From positions 1 to 64,000 of the forward strand of contig NZ_CAKZGO010000014.1 of the NCBI RefSeq assembly GCF_936916975.1: a DNA stretch of 64,000 bases. Direction: 5' to 3'. A program made the position numbers and the translations under genes. Below the pieces are notes generated by a model, which saw only the letters and a list, made by a program, of their open reading frames with translations, ran no database searches and was not told where the DNA came from. This DNA comes from an uncultured Dongia sp. (GTDB lineage: Bacteria; Pseudomonadota; Alphaproteobacteria; Dongiales; Dongiaceae). The first letter of the stretch is position 1. The number at the start of each line of letters is the position of its first letter. This document shows, in pieces, positions 1 through 7,900 of this stretch.

Positions 1-31
1 CGCGATGCGGTCAGCTGCGGGGTGCCGGGCT

Positions 32-508
32 TTAACTCTTGGATTTGAGGTAGGTGACCATGCCGATGACGTCTTCGGCGACCAACCTGCCGATCGGTCC
101 GCTAGAATAAACTGCGTTCAAAACTTTGCCGTCCGGTGCCAACAAGAACCCCGTCGTCTGCAGATAGTTTGGCGCTTCATTGATGTACGCCCCAGTAATG
201 GCCGCCACCTTGTCGGCATCAGCGCTGTGCCCTACCGGAAAGCTCAGTTTGTACTTTTCGATCGTTTCGGCCGTCGTGGCTTCACTGTCCACGGAAAGTG
301 CTACGACCTTGATGCCGGCTTTCGCGAGTTTTTCGCTAGCGCGCTGAAACCCTGCGAGTTGCATTTGACAATAAGGGCACCACGATCCGCGATAGATCAA
401 TACGACGCCATACGAACCTTCAAGCGATTGAGGGACCTGGATCTTATGGGCGCCGGCCGCAGGGATTTCAAAGGCCGGGAAATTCTCACCGTTTTGCAAG
501 CGCTTCAT
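32..508 (-). CDS. Peroxiredoxin-like (AhpC/TSA-type thioredoxin fold) protein
   Basis: A 158-residue thioredoxin-fold protein of the AhpC/TSA type, expected to reduce peroxides in the cytoplasm. The redox site WCPYC lies at about residues 43-47 after the strand VVLIYRGS, giving cysteines at 44 and 47. The track ORF is 200 aa, but I start at MKRLQNG because GAGAG lies just upstream and the longer reading runs through two palindromic operator sites. The gene follows a TetR regulator on the same strand, and both carry the same TGGAC-N6-GTCCA dyad, so repression by that regulator is likely. No signal peptide or membrane segment is visible. The exact subfamily, a CxxC peroxiredoxin or a thiol oxidoreductase, is uncertain. 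Confidence 0.75.
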   Translation of the reverse strand: MKRLQNGENFPAFEIPAAGAHKIQVPQSLEGSYGVVLIYRGSWCPYCQMQLAGFQRASEKLAKAGIKVVALSVDSEATTAETIEKYKLSFPVGHSADADKVAAITGAYINEAPNYLQTTGFLLAPDGKVLNAVYSSGPIGRLVAEDVIGMVTYLKSKS

Positions 509-524
509 TTTGGGACTCTCATAA

Positions 525-544
525 AGTGGACCATATAGTCCACT
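525..544. promoter_or_regulatory. Putative TetR operator O1 (proximal to peroxiredoxin)
   Basis: An inverted repeat AGTGGAC-CATATA-GTCCACT with 7-bp arms and a 6-bp spacer, ending 17 bp before the peroxiredoxin start. The core TGGAC-N6-GTCCA recurs at 552-583 and 1347-1362. Operator function is inferred from this recurrence and from the adjacent TetR gene. Confidence 0.65.
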
Positions 545-551
545 CTCATAT

Positions 552-583
552 GACATGACTGGACGAATTAGTCCAGTCATGTC
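552..583. promoter_or_regulatory. Putative TetR operator O2 (13-bp arm palindrome)
   Basis: A perfect inverted repeat GACATGACTGGAC-GAATTA-GTCCAGTCATGTC with 13-bp arms and a 6-bp spacer. It shares the TGGAC-N6-GTCCA core with the site at 525-544 and lies between the regulator gene and the peroxiredoxin gene. It could also form a hairpin in RNA, but no T-run follows on either strand, so an operator is the better reading. Confidence 0.65.
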
Positions 584-688
584 GCACACATGCGCGTCTA
601 AGGCCCCTTTCAAATAGATAACTCGGGTGATCAATTGAGGAAGATTTCACAGAAACGCGCGCGGGATGGCCACCAGGATATCGGCCCC

Positions 689-1327
689 TTAGCGCCGCGG
701 TTGCCTCGCCGTCATGTGGCGCGCGACATGTTCCAGCGACATGTCCAATGCAACTTCGACGGGTCGGCTTGTGTGCATCGTTTTGGCTAAAAGAAGGCCG
801 CCCTGTAGAGCGGTCAGGATGGCAAGAGCCAAGTCGTGCGGGTTGGCTGAAGCAGCGAGTTCCCCGCGTTTTTGCATCTCACGTAAACCGCGTTCAATGC
901 TGCTGCGCCAAATCTCAAAGCTGCTGGCCAATAACGTGCGAGCATCCTCGGACCGATTGGCCAGCTCATTCGCGAGCGACCCAACAGGACAGCCACCCGC
1001 CCGGTGGCGCCCCTTGACGAGCTTCACTATGGCGTCGCGCCATCGTTGCAACGCCGGCAAGGAGTTCAGAGCCTCGAGATGAGGTTGCTGCAATCCCAAA
1101 ACACGTTGTGTCTGGATCTTGATAACGTCCAGGACGAGCGCATCCTTGTCAGTGAAGTAGTGGTAGAATTGCGATTTGCTCGTCTTGCTTTTCACCAATA
1201 CCTCGTCGACGCTCGTACGGTCTACCCCGTGTGCGTAGATCAGATCGGCGGCAGCATCTAAAATGTGCGAGCGCATTGCGGCGCCGCGGGGGGTGAGGTG
1301 GAGATTCGGCTGTTTGATGACCGGCAT
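689..1327 (-). CDS. TetR/AcrR-family transcriptional regulator
   Basis: A 212-residue TetR-type repressor. The N-terminal helix-turn-helix spans about residues 18-65 and shows the family pattern ILDAAADLIYAHG followed by SKSQFYHYFTDKDALV. The C-terminal helical half is the ligand and dimer domain and is not recognisable to a ligand class. The ATG is preceded by AAGG at good spacing. A TGGAC-N6-GTCCA dyad sits 20-35 bp upstream and two more lie before the next gene on the same strand, the peroxiredoxin. The simplest reading is autorepression plus control of that enzyme, perhaps in response to an electrophile or oxidant. The inducer is unknown. Confidence 0.88.
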   Translation of the reverse strand: MPVIKQPNLHLTPRGAAMRSHILDAAADLIYAHGVDRTSVDEVLVKSKTSKSQFYHYFTDKDALVLDVIKIQTQRVLGLQQPHLEALNSLPALQRWRDAIVKLVKGRHRAGGCPVGSLANELANRSEDARTLLASSFEIWRSSIERGLREMQKRGELAASANPHDLALAILTALQGGLLLAKTMHTSRPVEVALDMSLEHVARHMTARQPRR

Positions 1328-1346
1328 TGGGCTACCTTAGCGCGAT

Positions 1347-1362
1347 TGGACCTCACAGTCCA
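1347..1362. promoter_or_regulatory. Putative TetR operator O3 (autoregulatory)
   Basis: TGGAC-CTCACA-GTCCA, the same 5-bp arms and 6-bp spacer as the two sites before the peroxiredoxin gene. It lies just upstream of the TetR start codon, the usual place for an autoregulatory operator. Confidence 0.6.
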
Positions 1363-1515
1363 GTTCGGCGGATGACGGCGTTCGCGATATGCGGCGCGGG
1401 AACTTCTCAGGTAGTCGCCAGTTAATTCACCGTTATCGGACATCACGCTGTGCCACAGCCGCCGCAGGCGATGCGGCGGGGGTGCGGCTTTGACTCGAAA
1501 AGACGGAGAATTGAC

Positions 1516-1590
1516 ATGCGTTATGGTTTGTTGTGGCTCGTCGGTGTGCCGATTCCTGTGCTCATCCTGATCTGGTTCCTGTTCCGCTGA
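1516..1590 (+). CDS. Small hydrophobic single-span membrane protein (24 aa)
   Basis: A 24-codon ORF, too short for the supplied track. It encodes MRYGLLWL followed by an uninterrupted hydrophobic stretch ending WFLFR, as expected for one transmembrane helix with a positively charged C-terminus. GGAG lies 8 bp before the ATG. I believe similar tiny hydrophobic proteins with a central proline-containing VPIP-like segment are annotated as hypothetical in other alphaproteobacteria, but I could not verify this. Function is unknown. It stands alone between the divergent tetR gene and the next small gene. Confidence 0.5.
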   Translation: MRYGLLWLVGVPIPVLILIWFLFR

Positions 1591-1665
1591 GGAACCTATC
1601 CAGCTTGCGGTCGTTATGTTTCGGACGTGCTGCCACGACCGAAGCACACACATGCGGAGGAAGAG

Positions 1666-2022
1666 ATGATGCAGGACAAAGAATTCGACGCAGCGATGCA
1701 GGACGTGTCCAAGGCTTACGGCAGCCCTGCAGCCCTGCTTGCCGATGACGATCTCAGCCGCAAGCAGAAGCTGAAGCTCTTGCAGCAGTGGGATTATGAC
1801 CTGGGCCTGTTGCTGGTGGCAGCAGAAGAGAACATGGCAGGCCCCGGCTCGGGTGCCACGTCAGAACGTCTGCGCAGCGTACGCGATGCCATCAAGCGGC
1901 TCGGCGTTGAAATGCATCCGGAAGACACCGCCTCGTCACCCAACAAAATGGGCACGGCGAATATTCCGGAATCCGAGACCGGGTCAGATACTGGGGAACC
2001 AAAGCGCAAGGTCGCGCATTGA
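1666..2022 (+). CDS. Conserved hypothetical small acidic protein
   Basis: A protein of about 118 residues starting at MMQDKEF. GGAGG lies 5-8 bp upstream, which favours this start or the next ATG over the longer track ORF. The N-terminal 80 residues are predicted helical, with a conserved-looking segment LSRKQKLKLLQQWDYDL; the C-terminus is polar and probably disordered. No signal peptide or TM segment is visible. I do not recognise a named family. A strong terminator follows 55 bp downstream, so the transcript probably ends here. Confidence 0.65.
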   Translation: MMQDKEFDAAMQDVSKAYGSPAALLADDDLSRKQKLKLLQQWDYDLGLLLVAAEENMAGPGSGATSERLRSVRDAIKRLGVEMHPEDTASSPNKMGTANIPESETGSDTGEPKRKVAH

Positions 2023-2076
2023 TCCGATGAGATACCCCTCGAGATTACCTGATTTCGTTTGCCAGCCATGACCTTC

Positions 2077-2110
2077 AACCCCGCACCGGGTCTCCCGGGC
2101 GGGGTTTTTT
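2077..2110 (+). terminator. Rho-independent terminator
   Basis: AACCCCGC-A-CCGGG-TCT-CCCGG-GCGGGGTTTTTT: a nearly continuous 13-bp GC-rich stem with one bulged A and a 3-nt loop, followed by a run of T residues on the plus strand. It terminates the 1666-2022 gene. The convergent tdh gene ends 3 bp beyond it, so the hairpin may also slow transcription from the other side. Confidence 0.9.
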
Positions 2111-2112
2111 CT

Positions 2113-3138
2113 TCAGGGCCAGTTGAGGATCACCTTGCCGGACTGGCCGGACAGCATCGTCTGGAAGCCCTCGACATAAGCGCTCAGCGGAAATTGGTGG
2201 GTGAGGATCGGGTTAAGGTTGAGGCCCGATTGCAGCATCGCCACCATCTTGTACCAGGTCTCGAACATCTCGCGGCCATAGATGCCTTTGATCTCCAGTC
2301 CCTTGAAGATCACATTGTTCCAGTCGATCGCGGTGTTGCTGGGTGGAATGCCGAGCAGTGCCACCTTGCCGCCGTGATTCATCACCTCAAGCATGCTGGC
2401 GAAAGCCGTGGGCACGCCGGACATTTCCATGCCGACATCGAAGCCTTCCACCATGCCGAGTTCCGCCATCACGTCGGACAGCTTTTCCTTGGCAACGTTG
2501 ACGGCGCGCGTGGCGCCCATCTTGTGGGCAAGATCCAGGCGGTAATCATTGACATCGGTCACCACCACATGGCGCGCACCCACATGTCGGGCGATGGCGA
2601 CCGCCATGATGCCGATGGGGCCTGCGCCCGTGATGAGCACGTCCTCGCCGACCAGATTGAATGAGAGCGCCGTATGCGTCGCATTGCCATAGGGATCGAA
2701 GATCGCGGCGAGGTCGTCGGCGATGTTGTCGGGGATCTTGAAGGCGTTGACGGCGGGCAGCGCCAGGAACTCGGCAAAGGCGCCGGGCCGGTTGACGCCG
2801 ATGCCGAATGTGTTGCGGCAGAGATGCCGCCTGCCGGCGCGGCAATTGCGGCAATGCCCGCAGGTGACATGGCCTTCGCCGGAAACACGATCGCCGATCT
2901 CGAAGCCACGGACCTCCTGACCCATCGCTACGATCTCGCCGACATATTCGTGGCCGACATGCATACCGAGCGGAACGGTCTTTGCGGCCCACTCGTCCCA
3001 TTTCCAGATATGGATATCGGTGCCGCAGATCGCCGTCTTCTTGATCCGGATGAGGACGTCGTTATGCCCCACCTCGGGCTTGGGCACGTCGGTGAGGGTG
3101 AGACCGGGACCGGCTTTGTCTTTGACGAGTGCTTTCAT
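2113..3138 (-). CDS. tdh: L-threonine 3-dehydrogenase
   Basis: A zinc-dependent medium-chain dehydrogenase that oxidises L-threonine to 2-amino-3-ketobutyrate with NAD+. It shows the catalytic-zinc cysteine in TAICGTDIH near residue 38, the GHEYVGE motif, the structural-zinc cluster [15 protein letters not shown] near residues 92-106, and a Rossmann glycine motif GAGPIG. The track starts at a TTG; the ATG one codon later gives 341 aa, the usual length, with AAGGAA upstream. It lies 11 bp downstream of kbl, whose product uses the ketobutyrate, so the pair is the threonine-to-glycine plus acetyl-CoA operon. Confidence 0.96.
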   Translation of the reverse strand: MKALVKDKAGPGLTLTDVPKPEVGHNDVLIRIKKTAICGTDIHIWKWDEWAAKTVPLGMHVGHEYVGEIVAMGQEVRGFEIGDRVSGEGHVTCGHCRNCRAGRRHLCRNTFGIGVNRPGAFAEFLALPAVNAFKIPDNIADDLAAIFDPYGNATHTALSFNLVGEDVLITGAGPIGIMAVAIARHVGARHVVVTDVNDYRLDLAHKMGATRAVNVAKEKLSDVMAELGMVEGFDVGMEMSGVPTAFASMLEVMNHGGKVALLGIPPSNTAIDWNNVIFKGLEIKGIYGREMFETWYKMVAMLQSGLNLNPILTHQFPLSAYVEGFQTMLSGQSGKVILNWP

Positions 3139-3149
3139 CAATATGTTCC

Positions 3150-4349
3150 TTAAATCGCGCCGAGTTCTTTGCCGACTTTGGCGAAGGCGGCGATGACGCG
3201 GTCAATGTCTGCAATGCTGTGCGCAGCGGACATCTGCGTGCGGATGCGCGCCTGGCCCTTCGGCACCACGGGGTAGGAAAAGCCGATCACATAGATGCCT
3301 TCCTTGAGAAGCGCGTCGGCCATGGCGCTGGCAAGCTTGGCATCGCCCAGCATGACCGGGATGATCGGGTGCTCGCCCGGCACCAGTTTGAAGCCGAGCT
3401 TGCTCATCTGCTCCCGGAAATGGCGGCCATTCTTGGCCAGCTGTGCGCGCAGATCGGCACCTTCAGCGCTGTCGATCAACTGCAGGCAGGCGCTGGTCGC
3501 AGCGACGATCGCCGGCATCAGGGAATTGGAAAAGAGATAGGGGCGCGAACGCTGACGCAGGAGATCGATGACCGGCTTCTTGCCGGCGATATAGCCGCCC
3601 GACGCACCACCAAGCGCCTTGCCGAATGTGCCGGTGAAAAGATCGATCTTGTCCTGCACGCCGTTATGTTCGGCGGAGCCGCGGCCGGTCCTGCCCACGA
3701 AGCCGATGGCATGGCTGTCATCGACCATCACCTGGGCGTTGTAGCGGGCGGCAAGATCGGTGATGCCCTTGAGGTCGGCGATGATGCCGTCCATGGAAAA
3801 GACGCCGTCCGTGGCGACGAGCTTGAACCTCGCGCCGGCAGCATCGGCTTCCTTCAGCTTCGCCTCGAGATCGGCCAAATCGTTATTGGCGTAGCGGAAG
3901 CGCTTGGCCTTGCACAGGCGCACGCCGTCGATGATCGAGGCATGGTTGAGGGCGTCGGAGATGACTGCATCCTCTTCGCCCAGCACGGTCTCGAACAACC
4001 CGCCATTGGCATCGAAGCAGGAGGAATAGAGGATCGTATCCTCCGTACCGAGGAAGCAGGAGATGTCGCCTTCCAGCGTCTTGTGGAGATCCTGGGTCCC
4101 GCAGATGAAGCGCACCGACGCCATGCCAAAGCCGTGATCGTCGAGCCCGGCCTTGGCGGCCTTGATCAGCCGCGCGTCGTCGGCAAGGCCCAGATAGTTG
4201 TTGGCGCAGAAATTGAGCACCCGGGCGCCGCCCACCAGCGCGATATCGGCGCCCTGCGGTGTCGCGATGACCCGTTCGCTCTTCCAGAAACCGTCGGCCC
4301 GGATCGCTTCGAGGGTATTGTTCACATGTGCCAGGAAGTCTTGCGTCAT
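3150..4349 (-). CDS. kbl: Glycine C-acetyltransferase (2-amino-3-ketobutyrate CoA ligase)
   Basis: A PLP-dependent alpha-oxoamine synthase of 399 aa, matching the known ~398-aa length. It splits 2-amino-3-ketobutyrate with CoA into glycine and acetyl-CoA. The PLP lysine lies in [14 protein letters not shown], preceded by the cofactor motif DDSHAIGF. I start at MTQDFLAH, with GGAGAG upstream, rather than at the track start 41 codons earlier. It is the first gene of the kbl-tdh operon. The promoter probably lies in 4350-4487, shared with the divergent PAS gene. Confidence 0.95.
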   Translation of the reverse strand: MTQDFLAHVNNTLEAIRADGFWKSERVIATPQGADIALVGGARVLNFCANNYLGLADDARLIKAAKAGLDDHGFGMASVRFICGTQDLHKTLEGDISCFLGTEDTILYSSCFDANGGLFETVLGEEDAVISDALNHASIIDGVRLCKAKRFRYANNDLADLEAKLKEADAAGARFKLVATDGVFSMDGIIADLKGITDLAARYNAQVMVDDSHAIGFVGRTGRGSAEHNGVQDKIDLFTGTFGKALGGASGGYIAGKKPVIDLLRQRSRPYLFSNSLMPAIVAATSACLQLIDSAEGADLRAQLAKNGRHFREQMSKLGFKLVPGEHPIIPVMLGDAKLASAMADALLKEGIYVIGFSYPVVPKGQARIRTQMSAAHSIADIDRVIAAFAKVGKELGAI

Positions 4350-4487
4350 CGATAGCTCTCCAATCAGCCGGCCGCCATGATCCCGCATCGCGACCCTGAT
4401 GCAAATGACTTTTGTGAAGTCCGGGGTTGCCGGGAACGATATCCCGCCCGATTGATCTCCGGCACTTGCCACGCTAAGACAGGCCGC

Positions 4488-4955
4488 ATGTATCCCCGTA
4501 CCACCGACATGGCCTTAATGCTGGGCCGCTGCCGGCCGCGCACCAAGGCGGTCTATGCCTATTGGGATTCCAAGCGGGCGGGGCGGCGCATGCCGGCGCG
4601 GCGGGATATCGATCCGGTCGAGATGAAGCCCTGGCTGACTGGTATACAGCTGGTCGATGTCAGCCATAACCCGCGCCGCCTGGTCTACCGCCTGGTGGGC
4701 GATCTCGACGTCAGTTTTCGTGGCTACAACCCCACCGGCCGTACGGTCGAAGAATGCAGTGTCGGCTTCAGCGCCGAAGAATCACTGCGGAATTACGATA
4801 TCGTCATCACCGAGCGCCGGCCGGTCTATGACTGGTCGGACTATGTTAGCCAGTCGGGCTATATGCGCAGCCAGGAAGGCCTGCTGCTGCCGCTCTCCGA
4901 TGACGACGATTTGGTCAACATGGTGATGACCTTCGCCGAAGTGGATGTGAAATAG
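4488..4955 (+). CDS. PAS-domain protein (PAS_5/DUF1488-like family of alphaproteobacteria)
   Basis: A protein of about 155 residues that is essentially one PAS-like domain. It has the pattern of short single-domain PAS proteins common in alphaproteobacteria: an N-terminal helix [16 protein letters not shown], then [19 protein letters not shown] and a C-terminal LLLPLSDD strand. No output domain is attached. The start MYPRTTD is chosen because the longer reading runs into the kbl promoter region; MALMLG seven codons on is also possible. It probably senses a small ligand or acts as an adaptor. The partner is unknown. Confidence 0.65.
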   Translation: MYPRTTDMALMLGRCRPRTKAVYAYWDSKRAGRRMPARRDIDPVEMKPWLTGIQLVDVSHNPRRLVYRLVGDLDVSFRGYNPTGRTVEECSVGFSAEESLRNYDIVITERRPVYDWSDYVSQSGYMRSQEGLLLPLSDDDDLVNMVMTFAEVDVK

Positions 4956-4983
4956 GCAGATATGAAGTAGGCAGATGGCCGCG

Positions 4984-7900
4984 TCAGTTCTCCCCGCCGC
5001 GGCCGAGACTCTTGGCCATCACCAGATAGAGTTTGCCGACATCGGCGGTGATAATGGCGGCATTGAGCACGGCCTCTGGATCGGCCTTGGCCGATTGGGT
5101 GAGCAGATCCTCGAACTTCTTGATGTAGCGGTCGACGATGTCGTGGAAACGCTCGTCGCGCTGATAGCGCTGCTCGATCGCGGGGATCACATAGCTGTCC
5201 TTGTTGCGGAACAGCCGGCGGGCGAAGATCGAGCGGTCACCTTCGCGATAGCGCTTCCAGATGTCCTCCGGGATCTCGTTGTCGAGCAGCGAATGAATAT
5301 CAAGTGCAAGGCCGTTGAGCTCTTCGATCATCACCGAAGCCGCACGGAGAAAGCTGTCGCGGGTCGAATTGTTCTGGGTCTCGCGCAGCTTGTCGATGCG
5401 CTCAAGCGCGATCTGCGAGGTCTTGGCAAGCTCCAGGCTCTGGCCCCGGAACACTTCACCGAGTTCGGCGGCCTTTGATTGCGCGAGATCGAGGGCGCGG
5501 CCGAAACCTTCCGCCTGCCGCTCGAAGCTCTGCCCGATGGCACCGACGCGGCCGGCAGCATTTTCAGCGGCCCGGCTCATCGAATCGATGCGCTTGTCGA
5601 TATCGGTGCCGAGGCCGGAGAGATGCTGGTTCATGCGGGCGGCGGCCTGTGCCAGCGATTCCACCTGGCGGTTCAAAATCTCGCTCGCCTGCTGTGCATC
5701 ACCGCGGGCGCCCTCGGCGCTGGCCTTGGCCGACAAGGCGGCGTCGGAGAATTCCTTGGCCTGGGCGCGCAGCTGGCCGCGCACTTGTTCCGCCATGTCA
5801 TGGACCTTGACCGAGAGGTCGGAGAGTTCGGTGATCTGTTCGGCCACCGCCGCCTTGACGCCGCTCACCTGCTGCGCGGCCTTCTTGGTAACCTGCGACA
5901 AAGCTTCGGCGCCATCGCGGAACAGCTGGATGGTTTCCTTGGCCTCGCGCGTGCTCTCCGTCGTTGTCGCGCGCAGGAACTCAGCGAGGTTCTGCGCCGA
6001 GATGTTGAGGGTGGAGAGCTGATGCTGGCCCTCCTTGCCCACCGCCGACAATTGCTCGACCCGCTGCCCCAGCGTGACATTCAACTGCTGCTGCCGGCCG
6101 ACGGCCTGGTCGGTGATGGTGGAAAGGATCTCTGCCTGCGCGGTGAGTGAGCGGCCCATCTGCTCCAGCTTGTCCCGGGCCATTTCGGAGGCTTCCGACA
6201 ATTGCCGGGCATGGCCTTCGTAAAGACCGGCCAGTTCCGCCGTGCGCTTGCCGCCTTCTTCGGTAGCGGCTTTGACCAATTCGCTCTGGCGCGTCACGTC
6301 CTGGTGCAGCAGTTCAGATTTTTCAAGCGCGCGGCTGGCGACAGCTTCCAGTGCCGAGAGACCTTCGCGCATCTGCTGCTGCAGTTCACCCGCAGTGCCG
6401 GACGCCTTGGTCGCCGCTTCGCGCAGCGTGTCGGCCTCGGTACGGAACACGGTGCCGATGACGCGGGCTTCGACCTCGACCTTTTGCGTGACGGCCGACA
6501 ATTCATCGATCTGGATCTGCAGCGCGTTGCGGATCTCACTGGTCGCGGCCTGGGTGCGCGTCAGCGCCACACCGAGATCGTCATTCTGCCGCATCAACGT
6601 CTGGCCGAGTTCAATGGCCTGCAGCCCCGCAGTCTCCGTGGCGGCTTTGAGATTGGCGGCATTCTTTTGCACGATCGCCTGCAGCGCATCGGCCAAATCG
6701 CTCGCCTGCCGCTGCATGACGCGGCCGGCTTCCAGGGCGCGTTCGTTGATTTCAAGACCGGCAAGATTGGATTGCTTGGCCTGGTCGGCGAGCGCGTCAC
6801 GCATGGCGATCGCAACCTGCGCCGCCTGTTCCGCGGCCTTGCCCAAGGTGATCGCCTGTTCGTCGGCGCTGGCATGGAGCCTGTCGCTATGCGTGATGAT
6901 GTCGCCAAAGCGGCGGTCGATCTCGGCATATTGATCGGCCAGACGCGCCCGCACGGTGTCGCCGGCACGTTCGCCGGCACCTGCCAGCGCTTCACCGTGC
7001 TCGGCGGTCACTTCCTCGAACCGCCTGGTGCTCTCCGCCATCATGGCGGCGAGATTTTCCGCCTGGACGCGGGCGGCGGCACCCAATCCTTCCGTCTGTT
7101 GCACGGCAGCCGCGGTCGCTGCGGCGATTTCCTGCGCCTGCAATCGGAGTGCGCCGGCGAAATGCTCGGCCGCATTCTTGGACGCAGCGATCAGCTCGTC
7201 GCGCTGGGCATGTGTGACACCTTCCAGCGCTGCCGACCGGCTGGCGACGGCTTCGGCGGCATTGACGAACTCATCAGCCTGGCGTCGCAGGATGTCACGG
7301 AAGCCTTCCGCGGCGGCGGTCGCCGATTCCACCAGCTGGTCGCGCTGGCTTAGAATCGTACCATCGAGCGCCGTCGTGCGTGTGATGAGCGTTGCGGTGA
7401 GGCCTTCCATGCCGGAGATCTGCCGCTCGATCTCGCCCTTCAAGCGGGCGATGGCACCATCGCCGGCACTTTGCACGGCGCCAGCCATGGCGAGGCTCTC
7501 GGCCGCCACCGCATCGCTGAGCTGCTTCACCTTGCCGGCAAGGTCTTCTGACATCTGGTGCAGGCTATCGCCATGGGCGGTGAGTTCGCCGCGGATGAGA
7601 TCGCTTGCCGCGATTCCGGCTTCGGCGAGGCGCGCGCGCTGGGCGGCCATCGCGGTCTCAAGCGCCGCGGCGCGCTCCAGCACCTCGGTCACATTGCCGG
7701 TGATGGCGGCTTCATTGGCGCGCAAGCGCACATCCACGCTATTGGCGTGGGTGTCCATCGCAGCTTGTTGGCGCTCGATTTCGGCGCGCAGTTTTTCCAG
7801 CGCCTGATCGGTGCTGGCCTGCAAGGCAGCCGAAAGGTTGTTGCTTTCCGAGCCGACAGTGGCGCTGAGCAGCGCCACCTTGGCGGCAAGGCCCGCGGCC

